A program made the position numbers and the translations under genes. The notes beneath the pieces are model-generated. The model was given only the letters and a program-made list of their open reading frames with translations, had not been told where the DNA came from and did no database searches. Shown here piece after piece: positions 9,938-19,647 of a stretch of DNA of 64,000 bases. Each line of letters begins with the position of its first letter. Position 1 is the first letter of the stretch. This DNA is from JAAYBQ01 sp035403465 (GTDB taxonomy: Bacteria; Spirochaetota; UBA4802; UBA5550): assembly GCA_035403465.1 (NCBI GenBank), contig DAONFG010000012.1, positions 1 through 64,000 of the forward strand, written 5' to 3'.

Positions 9938-9990
9938 ATGTACGGGAAAAAAATTCCGATATATAAATTATATAATTCAGGAGGGTAAGG

Positions 9991-10617
9991 ATGGACTTTA
10001 AAAAACTTTTATCAGAAGTCAGGGTTGTCCCTGTATGTGTTTTTGACGAAGTTGACGGGGCCCTGAAAACCGCAGAGCTGCTCCTGAAGCATAATGTGAA
10101 TATAATAGAGGTTACCCTCAGAACACCTGCTGCCTATGAATGTATAAGCTCAATCTGCGCGGAGTTTCCTGAACTGATTACAGGGGCCGGGAGCGTCTTC
10201 ACCACGGAGGCGATTGACAGGGCAATTGAGGGGGGAGCGGTCTTTGCTGTTTCGCCCTGCTTCGATGAAAAACTTGTCGAGCATTCATATAAAAAGGGGA
10301 TACCGTATGTCCCGGGCGTGGCAACTCCAAGCGAGTTGTTCGGCGCGCTCAAGATGTGCAGCGTGATAAAGGTTTTTCCCGCGGGTTCTCTTGGCGGTGT
10401 GGAGTATATCAATTCCATGGTGGCCCCTTTCAAGATGTTCGACTTTGGGCTTATGCCCACCGGCGGCATAGACAACAGGAATTTCAGGGACTACCTTGCT
10501 GCAGACAAGGTCATTTCATGCGGTATGTCATATCCGGTTAATGATAAGCTGATCAGGCAGGGGAAATACGACGAGCTTGAATCAAGAATAATTGAAATCT
10601 ACAAGGGGCTGAGTTGA
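9991..10617 (+). CDS. KDPG/KHG aldolase family enzyme
   Basis: A class I aldolase of 208 residues, related to 2-dehydro-3-deoxyphosphogluconate / 4-hydroxy-2-oxoglutarate aldolase, which splits the sugar acid to pyruvate plus an aldehyde. The general-base Glu40 lies in IIEVTLRT and the Schiff-base Lys127 in VIKVFPAG; TGAG and PTGGID phosphate-binding loops are present. A strong AGGAGG site precedes the ATG. No kinase or dehydratase of the Entner-Doudoroff route is adjacent, so the physiological substrate is uncertain. Its stop overlaps the start of the next gene (TTGA), implying translational coupling. Confidence 0.92.
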   Translation: MDFKKLLSEVRVVPVCVFDEVDGALKTAELLLKHNVNIIEVTLRTPAAYECISSICAEFPELITGAGSVFTTEAIDRAIEGGAVFAVSPCFDEKLVEHSYKKGIPYVPGVATPSELFGALKMCSVIKVFPAGSLGGVEYINSMVAPFKMFDFGLMPTGGIDNRNFRDYLAADKVISCGMSYPVNDKLIRQGKYDELESRIIEIYKGLS

Positions 10618-11573
10618 AAACAGGCGGAATAAACAGTCTGATCAAGGCTGCATTCGAAAAGCGCATTAAACTTTTCAGCGATCCTGAAACCGACTGTTTC
10701 AGGATTTTTAATTCATCGGGGGATGGCCTTGAAGGCTTTACAGCTGACTGGTACAGCGGGTACATACTTGTTCAGTATTTCAGGGGCAGTGTTGAAGCGG
10801 GGATCGCCGCTATCCTTGACCAGGTCAAGTCCTGCTCCGGTGGACTCCCTGCGACTGTGAAGGGGATACTGGTCAAGAACAGGATGGCAATGCCGGAATC
10901 TGAAGGAACTGAAAAATGGAAAAGCAGGCTGCTCCATGGATCATACCCTGAAGAGGGAATTATTGTACGCCAGAACGGCATAATGATGAACGCGGACCTT
11001 GTGAACGGCCAGAATACAGGCATTTTCCTTGATATGCGCGGGATACGCACAGAACTCGCGGGTTTTTATAAAAGGGAAAAACCTGTTTCGATGCTTAATC
11101 TTTTCTGCTACACGGGTGCGTTCTCAGTACATGCGCTCCGCAGCGGGGTGCAGCGGGCAGTCAATGTAGACCTGTCAAAGAGTGTGTTGAATAAGGCGCG
11201 TGACAATTACAGGCTTAACGGCCTTGGCGTTGATGAACGGGATTTTATTTACGGAGATTCATATGAGCGGGTGAAAATTTTTGCCAAAAAAAATATTCAT
11301 TTCGATTATGCCGTATTCGATCCCCCTACATTTTCACGCAACAGGGGTAAAAATTTTTCCGTAAGGCAGGATTACACCGCTTTCCTTGAACTGCTCGGAA
11401 CCGTTGTTCCCGGGGGATTTATATTTACATCAATAAATGCAGCGGCAGTTTCAAAAAGCGATTACCTCTCGTTCCATCCCGGGCGGTGGGAATTGGTAAT
11501 GTTCGCGAACGAATCTTCCGACTTTATACACAGGGGAAATCCATACCTCAAGGCCGGGCTCTGGAAAATTTAA
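10614..11573 (+). CDS. Class I SAM-dependent methyltransferase, RlmI/RlmK-like
   Basis: A protein of 319 residues starting at TTG, with AAGGGG six bases upstream and overlapping the preceding stop. The N-terminal part (about 1-125) resembles the substrate-recognition part of 23S rRNA cytosine-5 methyltransferases. The C-terminal Rossmann domain has the SAM-binding motif MLNLFCYTGAFSV near residue 160 and the catalytic-type motif FDPPTFSRNRG. The family (PF10672) methylates rRNA bases; the exact target is not readable here. It lacks an obvious complete PUA domain, so it may be one of the shorter members. Confidence 0.85.
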   Translation: MKTGGINSLIKAAFEKRIKLFSDPETDCFRIFNSSGDGLEGFTADWYSGYILVQYFRGSVEAGIAAILDQVKSCSGGLPATVKGILVKNRMAMPESEGTEKWKSRLLHGSYPEEGIIVRQNGIMMNADLVNGQNTGIFLDMRGIRTELAGFYKREKPVSMLNLFCYTGAFSVHALRSGVQRAVNVDLSKSVLNKARDNYRLNGLGVDERDFIYGDSYERVKIFAKKNIHFDYAVFDPPTFSRNRGKNFSVRQDYTAFLELLGTVVPGGFIFTSINAAAVSKSDYLSFHPGRWELVMFANESSDFIHRGNPYLKAGLWKI

Positions 11574-11687
11574 GGCCCCGGGCATGTTCCGGGGAAAATA
11601 TCTTGACACGGGTCTCCGGCGGAATAGATGCTATGAGTGACAGATGGCGTATGGATGAACTCCTAATCTGACCGGAGGAGTATCTCG

Positions 11688-12413
11688 ATGGTTTATTTTG
11701 CAGTGCTGCTGATCCTTACCGGACTCCTTATACTGCTGCTTTCAATTTTTATCGAATCCGGAACCGGCGTTAAGACAATTAAATCCGTCCGGACCGGAAA
11801 AGATACTCCGCGGGTACAAATTGATCCCGAGGACATAGTAATCCCGCTGCACGATGATTCCGAAATCATAACTGATGTATCGAACGAATTTGACGATTTT
11901 AATGATGAGGACCTCTTTGTCGATTTTTCAATGGATGAGACTGAACCGGTAAAACGGGACCTCGTGGATGATGAGTTTTCCGGCAGTTTTGCGGTACATG
12001 GTAAGGACAAGGTTGACTTCAGGGAGGATGATCCGTTTCATGGCGTAAGCACAGCGCAGATAGGGCCTGCCTCTGAGAGCGGCAGTGTTAATGCGGTACT
12101 CTTTGACGACAGGTCAAACATGATTGATTATGATTCAGGCAGCGCAGTAATCGATGTCTCAATTGAAGGTTATAAGAATTTAAAAAGAGTCGGCAGCGGA
12201 AACCTGGCAGTAGAGAGGGACGGGCTCAGTTTCTATCTTGGAGACAGCCTTCACAGGTTTGATTTTCACAGGATTTTTGATGTATGGAGCGGTGATAATT
12301 TTATCGCGCTGCCGTTAAAAGGGAGCGGCACTGTAAAACTTTTCCTCATGGAGAAGGGAAGCGGTCTGCCTGAAAAAGTTGAGAAGTATTTCCAGGAATA
12401 TATAAAGGGCTGA
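11688..12413 (+). CDS. Uncharacterised single-pass membrane protein with acidic middle
   Basis: A protein of 241 residues with a strong GGAGGAG ribosome binding site. An N-terminal transmembrane helix (about residues 3-22) is followed by a long Asp/Glu-rich, probably disordered region (about 45-140) and a compact C-terminal domain (about 150-240) of alternating strands. No known family is recognised. It is separated by two bases from a membrane-anchored TPR protein, so the two are probably cotranscribed and may act together at the envelope. Confidence 0.75.
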   Translation: MVYFAVLLILTGLLILLLSIFIESGTGVKTIKSVRTGKDTPRVQIDPEDIVIPLHDDSEIITDVSNEFDDFNDEDLFVDFSMDETEPVKRDLVDDEFSGSFAVHGKDKVDFREDDPFHGVSTAQIGPASESGSVNAVLFDDRSNMIDYDSGSAVIDVSIEGYKNLKRVGSGNLAVERDGLSFYLGDSLHRFDFHRIFDVWSGDNFIALPLKGSGTVKLFLMEKGSGLPEKVEKYFQEYIKG

Positions 12414-12415
12414 AA

Positions 12416-13414
12416 ATGTATTACAGGTATAAATCGAAAAAGAAGGATAGAAGGCTCCTTAAGTTTATTATTTTTGTAGGCCTTGCAGGTACCCTCGTTT
12501 ACATGCTTTACACTAATAAAGCAAAACTAACTTTCTGGCGCATAAACCAGAACAGGATAATTAAGTCAATTGACGATGTTTCACGGATACAGGACCCTGT
12601 AAAACGGGTTGAGGAGCTGAAAAAACTCGGAGAAGATCTTGAATCCTACAAGAAAGAGAATGTGCTCGACCCTGAAGCATATATTCTTGCCTCGAAACTG
12701 TACATGAAGCTGGGATTTAACCTGGACAACAGAAGTTTTTCTGAAATGTACATTGATGATTCGCTCTCGTCACTTTCAAGGGAATCCCGGTCTTACCTGA
12801 TACTGGTGATCAGGGACCTTAACAAGGCCATAGCCCTCAACGACGACAATGATATTGAACTTGATGACCTGCTGTCGCTTGCAAAGGCGGCATTCCTTAC
12901 GGGATATTACGGGAATGATTACATATACACCCTGGTAAATTCAAGAATTGAATCAGAGGAGAATATATCTGTTGAGAATGCGAGGTTCTACTCGCTGCTC
13001 AGTATAATGAGCGGGAAAGCAGATGAAGGACTTGAATACCTGCGCAGGAAGGGCGCTGTTGATGATTCAGTTCAGGGAAAACTCTTTATGGCCAGGGCCC
13101 TTACTGACGGAATGAAGTATACAGATGCCATTATGGCTTTCCAGTCCATACTCAAAGGCGCTGAAGACGTTAATGTGCAGAGGATATGCTACCTTAATCT
13201 GGGAAGAATCTATTTTAACCAGAGCCTATACAGGGAGTCGCTTGAGCAGTACACGGCTGCCCTGAATATATCCGCTGACAATAACTGCAGGATATGGATT
13301 GCAAAAAATCATTTTGCCCTTGGTGAAAAGGAAAAGGCGCTGATAATCCTGAACGAGGCTGCAGCAGCTGACCCGGCGAACGAAGAGGTTATGCAGCTTC
13401 TCTCAGTGAAGTGA
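12416..13414 (+). CDS. Membrane-anchored tetratricopeptide-repeat protein
   Basis: A protein of 332 residues: a Lys-rich N-terminus, one transmembrane helix (about 15-34) and a soluble helical body with TPR units. The clearest repeats are in the C-terminal third (CYLNLGRIYFNQSLYRESLE, then NHFALGEKEKALIILNEA). TPR arrays mediate protein-protein contacts; no partner is identified beyond the upstream membrane protein with which it forms a two-gene operon. The start ATG lies two bases after the upstream stop. Confidence 0.8.
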   Translation: MYYRYKSKKKDRRLLKFIIFVGLAGTLVYMLYTNKAKLTFWRINQNRIIKSIDDVSRIQDPVKRVEELKKLGEDLESYKKENVLDPEAYILASKLYMKLGFNLDNRSFSEMYIDDSLSSLSRESRSYLILVIRDLNKAIALNDDNDIELDDLLSLAKAAFLTGYYGNDYIYTLVNSRIESEENISVENARFYSLLSIMSGKADEGLEYLRRKGAVDDSVQGKLFMARALTDGMKYTDAIMAFQSILKGAEDVNVQRICYLNLGRIYFNQSLYRESLEQYTAALNISADNNCRIWIAKNHFALGEKEKALIILNEAAAADPANEEVMQLLSVK

Positions 13415-13452
13415 ATCAAGGACAGTTACTGTCTGGTTTATCATAAAGTATC

Positions 13453-13675
13453 TCACTGCGAGGCACGAAGGCAGGCAATATAGAAACATCGCTTCTACAG
13501 GATGTAGTGATGCCGCCGTAGGACACTGATGTCCGTGAACGGCCTGTTTCGTGATTGCAGGCTGCCATCGTGGCTGCACTGCCGTGTCAGTCTGTTGAAG
13601 TTAACACTGGTTTTACGCAATTTTGCCGGTTTTTCATGAACAGATTGCCACGTCGCTATTGCTTCTCGCAATGAC
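13453..13675. repeat. Dispersed palindromic repeat, copy 2 (long form)
   Basis: A 223-base element starting TCACTGCGAGGC and ending CTCGCAATGAC. It contains an inner module (AACATCGCTTCTACAGGATG, then TAGGACAC and GATGTCCG) shared almost base for base with copy 4 at 36415. The rest of the 13415-13904 gap holds no gene; its last 170 bases should contain the mreB promoter. Confidence 0.8.
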
Positions 13676-13904
13676 GTATGATTGGCTGGATCTTTAACAG
13701 CCATAATTTAAATTTTTTATTCAATTTCTTAACCGGGGCTGTTTTAGCGGATTAAGGCTTGACAAAATTCAGGGCTTAGCAGTGTTTATAAGCGTATTAT
13801 GTCTTTTACGGGATAAAATAAATATAAGTTTTGACCTCTCCCCGCGGTTGTTTGCAGCAGCCGGAGGATTCAACAAAATGAAACTATTCAGGAGATAATA
13901 AATT

Positions 13905-14927
13905 ATGTTCGATTCTTTTTACGGTATGTTCTCAAACGATATGGGAATTGACCTAGGCACAGCCAATACTCTTGTACATGTAAAAGGCCAGGGGATTGTT
14001 CTCAGTGAGCCATCTGTTGTCGCGGTTCAGACAAGTACCGGGAAGGTGCTTGCCGTGGGACATGAGGCAAAGAGGATGCTGGGAAGGACTCCGGGGGATA
14101 TAGTGGCAATAAGGCCTATGAAAGATGGTGTTATTGCCGATTTCGAAACAGTTGAAAAAATGATCAGGTATTTCATTACAAAGGTGCATAAAAGAAAGAC
14201 TTTAGTCCGGCCGCGTGTTGTTATAGGCGTTCCATCGGGGATAACCGAGGTTGAAAAGCGCGCGGTGCGTGAATCAGCAGAACAGGCTGGCGCAAGGGAG
14301 ATATTCCTGATCGAAGAGGCGCTTGCCGCGGCAATCGGCGCCAATATACCGATTCATGAACCCGCAGGTCATATGATAGTAGACATCGGCGGCGGTACAA
14401 CGGAGATCGCGGTCATATCGCTCGGCGGTATGGTAATAGCGGATTCCCTCAGGATAGCAGGCGATGAATTCGATGAAGCAATTATAAAGTATATGAAGAC
14501 CCAGTATAACCTGGTGATCGGTGAGCGTATGTCAGAGGAGGTCAAATTCAGACTTGGCAATGTTTTCCCTGAAAAGAAAGTTGAGACAATGGAGCTAAAG
14601 GGTCGGGACGCTATTTCCGGTCTTCCCAGGACTCTCGAGATTGACTCTGTTGAAATACGCAAATCGCTAAAGGAGCCTGTTGAGCAGATACTTGAAGGTA
14701 TCAAGCACGCCCTTGAAAAGACCCCGCCTGAACTCGCTGCGGATATAGTCGAACGCGGAATCGTTATGACAGGGGGAGGCTCTCTGCTCAAGGGACTTGA
14801 TAAGTATATAAGCAAGGAGACAGGGGTTCCTGTAATCCAGGCTGAAAACCCGTTAACATGCGTTGTCCTCGGGGCCGGAAAATTCCTTGAGGAGATAAAG
14901 CACCTCTACAGATCAAACCTGAAGTGA
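13905..14927 (+). CDS. mreB: Rod-shape-determining actin homologue MreB
   Basis: MreB polymerises under the inner membrane and steers the elongasome. At 340 residues it is of normal length. Actin-fold nucleotide-binding motifs are visible: GIDLGTANTLV near the N-terminus, the phosphate-2 loop VDIGGGTTEIAVISLGG, and the adenosine motif GGGSLLKGLD. It heads the mreB-mreC-mreD-mrdA-rodA operon with gaps of a few bases or overlaps throughout. AGGAGAT precedes the ATG. Confidence 0.98.
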   Translation: MFDSFYGMFSNDMGIDLGTANTLVHVKGQGIVLSEPSVVAVQTSTGKVLAVGHEAKRMLGRTPGDIVAIRPMKDGVIADFETVEKMIRYFITKVHKRKTLVRPRVVIGVPSGITEVEKRAVRESAEQAGAREIFLIEEALAAAIGANIPIHEPAGHMIVDIGGGTTEIAVISLGGMVIADSLRIAGDEFDEAIIKYMKTQYNLVIGERMSEEVKFRLGNVFPEKKVETMELKGRDAISGLPRTLEIDSVEIRKSLKEPVEQILEGIKHALEKTPPELAADIVERGIVMTGGGSLLKGLDKYISKETGVPVIQAENPLTCVVLGAGKFLEEIKHLYRSNLK

Positions 14928-14933
14928 TGCCAC

Positions 14934-15812
14934 GTGGATTTCCTTACCAGACATAAAACAATAGTTGCGCTTATATCATTCTCCCTCTTCTGCATCATCT
15001 CACTATCGGTGCAGGGCGGGGGGTTTACGATTACGTTTGAAGGTGTTATGAGCGCAATTGTCACTCCTTTTTCAAAGGGCTATAATGCCATAGCACATGG
15101 TATCGGAGGCCTTTTCAGCGGATTTGAAGATACAGACACGCTCAAAGAAAATTTACGTATGGCAGAGGCAAGACTTCAAAAGTATGATTCCATGCAGATA
15201 GACATCATCCAGGCTGACCTTGCAGAAGTTAAGGCTGAAAACGAAAAACTCAGGGTTCTGCTTGGATTCAAGGAACGCGTAAAATACAATTGTATAGCCG
15301 CACAGATAGTTTCCAAGGACCCGGATAACTGGTTCAGGACCCTGATAATAAATAAAGGCGAAAATGACGGTGTAAGCGTCAACATGCCGGTTATTGCGTA
15401 CCAGAACGGGCAGAAGGTGGTTGTTGGCAAGATTGTCGAGGTCCGGGGATCGATATCAAGGGTGCAGCCGGTTATTGCTCCTGACATAAAGCTCGGGGTC
15501 AAACTGCAGGAGGCAAAGATTCCGGGTCTGCTTTCAGGTTATTCCTATAATTCCGATTTCTGCGTGGTGAGCTACATCTCAAGAGCTACACCTGTGAAAA
15601 AAGGGGACATCCTGGTTACATCAGGCCAGGCAGGGGTGTTCCCGCCCGAACTGCTTGTCGGGACCGTGGAGCGCACCGAGCTCTCTGAAACAAACCCTTA
15701 CCAGAAGATAATAGTAAAACCATATATTGATTACAGCCTCCTCGAAGAGGTCTTTATCCTTTTGAAGAATCCTGATAAGGATTTCTTCGAAATGTTCGGA
15801 GAGGTGCAATGA
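14934..15812 (+). CDS. mreC: Rod-shape-determining protein MreC
   Basis: A bitopic periplasmic scaffold that links MreB/MreD to PBP2 in the elongasome. It has 292 residues from a GTG start six bases after mreB. One N-terminal transmembrane helix (about 8-28) is followed by a coiled coil (about 65-107, ending EKLRVLLGF) and the paired beta-barrel MreC domain, with the GENDGV turn and TSGQAGVFPPELLVG typical of the family. Its last codons overlap the start of mreD. Confidence 0.95.
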   Translation: MDFLTRHKTIVALISFSLFCIISLSVQGGGFTITFEGVMSAIVTPFSKGYNAIAHGIGGLFSGFEDTDTLKENLRMAEARLQKYDSMQIDIIQADLAEVKAENEKLRVLLGFKERVKYNCIAAQIVSKDPDNWFRTLIINKGENDGVSVNMPVIAYQNGQKVVVGKIVEVRGSISRVQPVIAPDIKLGVKLQEAKIPGLLSGYSYNSDFCVVSYISRATPVKKGDILVTSGQAGVFPPELLVGTVERTELSETNPYQKIIVKPYIDYSLLEEVFILLKNPDKDFFEMFGEVQ

Positions 15813-16303
15813 TACTGCCATATATATTCACTGCCCTGATTACAGCCGTGGCACTGATACTGCAGGGGACCAACATTATAGCAATAGCCGGGAAAAAACC
15901 GGACCTTGTATTCATAATTGTCGTCTACATCGGTTACAGTTTCGGATCGTTTAACGGCCAGCTTGTCGGGTTCATAGGCGGTCTGTTCCATGATTCAATT
16001 TCAAGATCGCCGCTTGGCCTGCTTACACTGCCCAAGGTTGTGCTGGGATTCATGGCCGGGATGTTCGGCCGCGGGGTTGTAAAAAACACCGTGGTTACAA
16101 TTATGCTGCTCCTTTTTGTGGCATCGGTATTGAAAGGCATACTTACACTTTTTCTTGCATACATTTTTCACCAGGCACTGCTCGTGTCAATTATACAGGT
16201 AATACTTCCCGAGGCCCTCTATAACGCGGTCATAGCGCCGCCGCTGTTTTTTATCTTCGACAGGATATACCATGGCGAGCTTGAAAGAGGGGGATTCCTG
16301 TAA
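15809..16303 (+). CDS. mreD: Rod-shape-determining membrane protein MreD
   Basis: An integral membrane protein of 164 residues with about five hydrophobic helices, placed between mreC and mrdA as in most bacteria. It retains the family pattern PDLVFIIVVYIGYSFG followed by GFIGGLFHDS. It overlaps mreC by four bases (ATGA), so translation is probably coupled. It is thought to bridge MreC and the synthase pair. Confidence 0.93.
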   Translation: MILPYIFTALITAVALILQGTNIIAIAGKKPDLVFIIVVYIGYSFGSFNGQLVGFIGGLFHDSISRSPLGLLTLPKVVLGFMAGMFGRGVVKNTVVTIMLLLFVASVLKGILTLFLAYIFHQALLVSIIQVILPEALYNAVIAPPLFFIFDRIYHGELERGGFL

Positions 16304-18163
16304 ATGAATCAGACGTCCCTTAAAGCCAGAATGCTGGAGGCTTTCAGGAGAAGGATGTATTTTTTCTTAATTGGAGTCTCCTCTGTATTCTTTATAATTT
16401 CAGCCCAGCTTGTAAACCTGCAGATCATCCAGGGAACGGAATACAGCGAGAAATCCAGGATGAACATGGAGAACAACATCCCGATTCCTGCTGCCCGCGG
16501 TGAAATCTACGACAGGCACTTTCAGAAAAACGTTTCAGGCGCTGTTCTTGTTTCCAACAGGGCGTCTTTCAACCTCACGACCGTTCCTGATGCATTTGAA
16601 TCCGACGCCCAGCTCATGGATGTCCTCACGCATCTCTCATCTATACTCAGTATTGATCCGCAGGCTGCATTTAATGATATAAAGAAAAGCAACCGGTGGG
16701 AGCGTTATCTGTTAAAGGACGATGTGAGTTTTGATGTTGTAGTTAAAGTCGCTTCTCATAAAAACCTGTTCCCAAATATCCACTGGGAGGATGCGCCTGT
16801 AAGAGTCTATAACTTTGGAGATATTTTTTCACACGCCGTGGGTTACATAGGGAGCATAAGTAAAGAGGAGTACTCATCCCTGAAGGACAAGGGATATAAA
16901 TACTACCAGTCTCTGGGCAAGGCAGGGATCGAAAAGCAGTATGACAGTATTCTGCGGGGTGAGGATGGTTATATACGCAGGATAGTGGATGTAATGAACA
17001 GGACCGAGGGGGAGGAGATCGGCCACGATCCCGTTTCGGGAAACAACCTGGTGCTCACACTTGACTACGAGGTCCAGAAAGCCGCGTACGAGGGACTGGG
17101 GAGCAATAACGGGGCTGTAATAGTCATGAAGCCCGCAACCGGTGAAATACTCGCACTGCTCAGCAAGCCCGGCTATGATCCGAATCAGATTATATCAAAG
17201 GATAATTCGGTAATAATAAATGAACTTACTAACAGTAAAACCAAACCGTTCCTTAACCGCGCGATACAGTCAAGGTACCCCCCGGCATCAACATTCAAGC
17301 TTGTAACATCTGTAGCCGGGCTCGAGACCGAGAAGATATACCCGGACAAGGTGTTTTACTGCCCGGGAAGATGGACACTCAAGGGTTATGTTGACCATGA
17401 CTTCTACTGCTTCAAGGTCCATGATTCCCTTAACCTCTACTGGGCAATAGGAAAATCGTGCAGCGTTTACTTTTACAACGCAGGGATGATCATTGGCCCC
17501 AGCATTATAATGAAGTATGCGGGCCTGCTCGGACTTAACGAGATGACAGGGATCGACCTGCCGGGAGAGATACAGGGATTTGTACCTTCCCAGAGGTGGA
17601 AACTTCAGACATTCGGCCAGCCATGGTTTGACGGTGATACTGTAAACCTTTCAATAGGGCAGGGCTTCACCTCTGTAACACCTATTGGCCTCACAAATAT
17701 GATGTGCGCCATTGTAAACAACGGCGTTGTTTACAAACCCTACCTGGTGAAATCGGTGTATTCACCGGATAACAGGAACCTCATAGGTGAGGGTAAACGG
17801 CAGAAGCTCAGGGAAATCCCGCTTTCACCAGTTACAATAAACACCATAAAGCAGGGTATGCGCTACAGCGTTGAGGGTGGTACGTCGGGTATCATGAAGC
17901 ATCTGAAAGTCGCAGTCTGCGGAAAAACCGGGACTGCGCAGACAAGGTCTGTAAGAAAAGAAAATTTTTCACAGCACGCATGGTTCCTCGGTTTTGCGCC
18001 TTTTGAAGGTGATCCCATGGATGCCGTTGTAGTGACAGTGTTTATAGAATACGGCGAGTGGGGTGCGGTTGCTGCTGCCCCTGTTGCTGAGAGGATATTC
18101 GCTACCCTTATTAACCAGGGGTATTTTATCAGAAATGACCAGTCTGTCCAGACGGTCAGATAA
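16304..18163 (+). CDS. mrdA: Penicillin-binding protein 2 (elongasome transpeptidase)
   Basis: A class B PBP of 619 residues that cross-links lateral-wall peptidoglycan. One N-terminal transmembrane helix (about 18-40) leads to the dimerisation/allosteric region beginning near PAARGEIYDRH, then the transpeptidase domain: Ser329 in PPASTFK is the acyl nucleophile, KSCSVYFY gives the second motif, and Lys541 begins KTGTAQT. It directly abuts mreD and precedes rodA by 14 bases. Confidence 0.97.
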   Translation: MNQTSLKARMLEAFRRRMYFFLIGVSSVFFIISAQLVNLQIIQGTEYSEKSRMNMENNIPIPAARGEIYDRHFQKNVSGAVLVSNRASFNLTTVPDAFESDAQLMDVLTHLSSILSIDPQAAFNDIKKSNRWERYLLKDDVSFDVVVKVASHKNLFPNIHWEDAPVRVYNFGDIFSHAVGYIGSISKEEYSSLKDKGYKYYQSLGKAGIEKQYDSILRGEDGYIRRIVDVMNRTEGEEIGHDPVSGNNLVLTLDYEVQKAAYEGLGSNNGAVIVMKPATGEILALLSKPGYDPNQIISKDNSVIINELTNSKTKPFLNRAIQSRYPPASTFKLVTSVAGLETEKIYPDKVFYCPGRWTLKGYVDHDFYCFKVHDSLNLYWAIGKSCSVYFYNAGMIIGPSIIMKYAGLLGLNEMTGIDLPGEIQGFVPSQRWKLQTFGQPWFDGDTVNLSIGQGFTSVTPIGLTNMMCAIVNNGVVYKPYLVKSVYSPDNRNLIGEGKRQKLREIPLSPVTINTIKQGMRYSVEGGTSGIMKHLKVAVCGKTGTAQTRSVRKENFSQHAWFLGFAPFEGDPMDAVVVTVFIEYGEWGAVAAAPVAERIFATLINQGYFIRNDQSVQTVR

Positions 18164-18177
18164 TTGAGGATTGCCTA

Positions 18178-19494
18178 ATGTTCAGCAGGGACTTTTTAAA
18201 CAGGATGGATTTTTTTCTGATTGCGGCTGTTGTAATCACGGTGGTATTCGGTATCCTGATGATTTACAGTGCAGGTTATGACCCTATCGAAAATATTAAC
18301 AAGGGACTGTTTAAAAAGCAGATAATCTGGTTTATCATAGGTCTGATCTTCCTGGTGCTCATGTCGATCATCAATTACAGGCAGATGGGTGATTACGCAC
18401 TGCAGATATACGGCGTGCTGATATTTATTCTACTGGTCACCACGATATTCAGCAGACCGATAAGGGGAACAAGCGCGTGGCTGAATTTCGGACTTTTTTC
18501 GATCCAGCCCTCGGAGTTTATGAAACTAGGCGTGGTAATAGTACTGGCCAAGTACCTTGAACTCAGGGAGAGGGACATCAAGAACTTCAGGGAACTGCTT
18601 GTACCCGCGGTCATAACACTTGTACCTGTACTTATTATACTCAAGCAGCCTGACTTCGGTACAGCGGCGATTTTTATTCCCTTACTCTTCACAATGCTTT
18701 TTATAGGCGGTGCTGACGTTTCCCACCTGGTATCGATCATCCTGATTGCCGTTATTGCAGTGGTTTTTCCGATGATGCTGACTTACTGGGAGTGGGCCGG
18801 GTACAAGGGGACAAATTTCCTGATACAATTTTTTCTTCATGTCGATGTGCTCTTTACGGTTGCGGGTGTACTGCTTGTGATTGCCATTGCGGCTTTTATT
18901 ACGCATTATTTTATGCCGAAACCGTTTTTAAGGAGAACCTATATACCCGCTACAGTTATTTCCCTGGGGCTTTTCCTTTCAGTTGTAATACAAAAACTAT
19001 TCAAGGAATATCAGAAGAAGAGGATACTTGTTTTCCTTAATCCTGACCTTGACCCGCACGGTTCAGGATACAATATAATCCAGTCCAAGGTTGCTATAGG
19101 TTCGGGCGGTTTTTTCGGCAAGGGGTTTCTTGCCGGTTCGCAGACTCAGCTGGGTTACCTGCCGGAGAAGACCACGGACTTTATATTCTCGGTGGTGGCC
19201 GAGGAGTTCGGATTTGTAGGTGCGCTTCTTCTTCTACTGCTGCTTGGCATGATTATCTACAGGGGCATCAGGATTTCGCTGGAAACCAGGGATAAGTTCG
19301 GCGCAATGCTTGCAACAGGTGTTACATCGATACTTTTTTTCCATATATTCATCAATATAGGTATGGTTATAGGAATTATGCCTGTTACAGGTCTTCCTCT
19401 CTGCTTCATGTCATACGGCGGCTCCAACCTGTTTATGGCCATGATGGGTATAGGTATCCTTAACAATGTGCAGATGAACAGTTCCCGCTATTGA
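18178..19494 (+). CDS. rodA: Peptidoglycan glycosyltransferase RodA (SEDS family)
   Basis: A SEDS glycosyltransferase that polymerises lipid II for elongation together with PBP2. It has 438 residues with about ten transmembrane helices. Family markers are IRGTSAWLNFG, FSIQPSEFMKLG, LKQPDFGTA with the catalytic-type Asp, and the C-terminal PVTGLPLCFMSYGGSN. The central loop region is somewhat longer than in E. coli RodA. It is the last gene of the mre operon. Confidence 0.97.
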   Translation: MFSRDFLNRMDFFLIAAVVITVVFGILMIYSAGYDPIENINKGLFKKQIIWFIIGLIFLVLMSIINYRQMGDYALQIYGVLIFILLVTTIFSRPIRGTSAWLNFGLFSIQPSEFMKLGVVIVLAKYLELRERDIKNFRELLVPAVITLVPVLIILKQPDFGTAAIFIPLLFTMLFIGGADVSHLVSIILIAVIAVVFPMMLTYWEWAGYKGTNFLIQFFLHVDVLFTVAGVLLVIAIAAFITHYFMPKPFLRRTYIPATVISLGLFLSVVIQKLFKEYQKKRILVFLNPDLDPHGSGYNIIQSKVAIGSGGFFGKGFLAGSQTQLGYLPEKTTDFIFSVVAEEFGFVGALLLLLLLGMIIYRGIRISLETRDKFGAMLATGVTSILFFHIFINIGMVIGIMPVTGLPLCFMSYGGSNLFMAMMGIGILNNVQMNSSRY

Positions 19495-19647
19495 TAGCGG
19501 CTAAAACTGTAAAATAGTGCAATAAATCCTGTTTTAGTCTGTCTATAGCCTTAAAATCGCCTCCATTTTTTTTAAAATTCAATTCAGTTAATATCATACC
19601 TGACGATAATAAACCTGTTACAGCATCCATAAATTGCAGAGGCAGGA

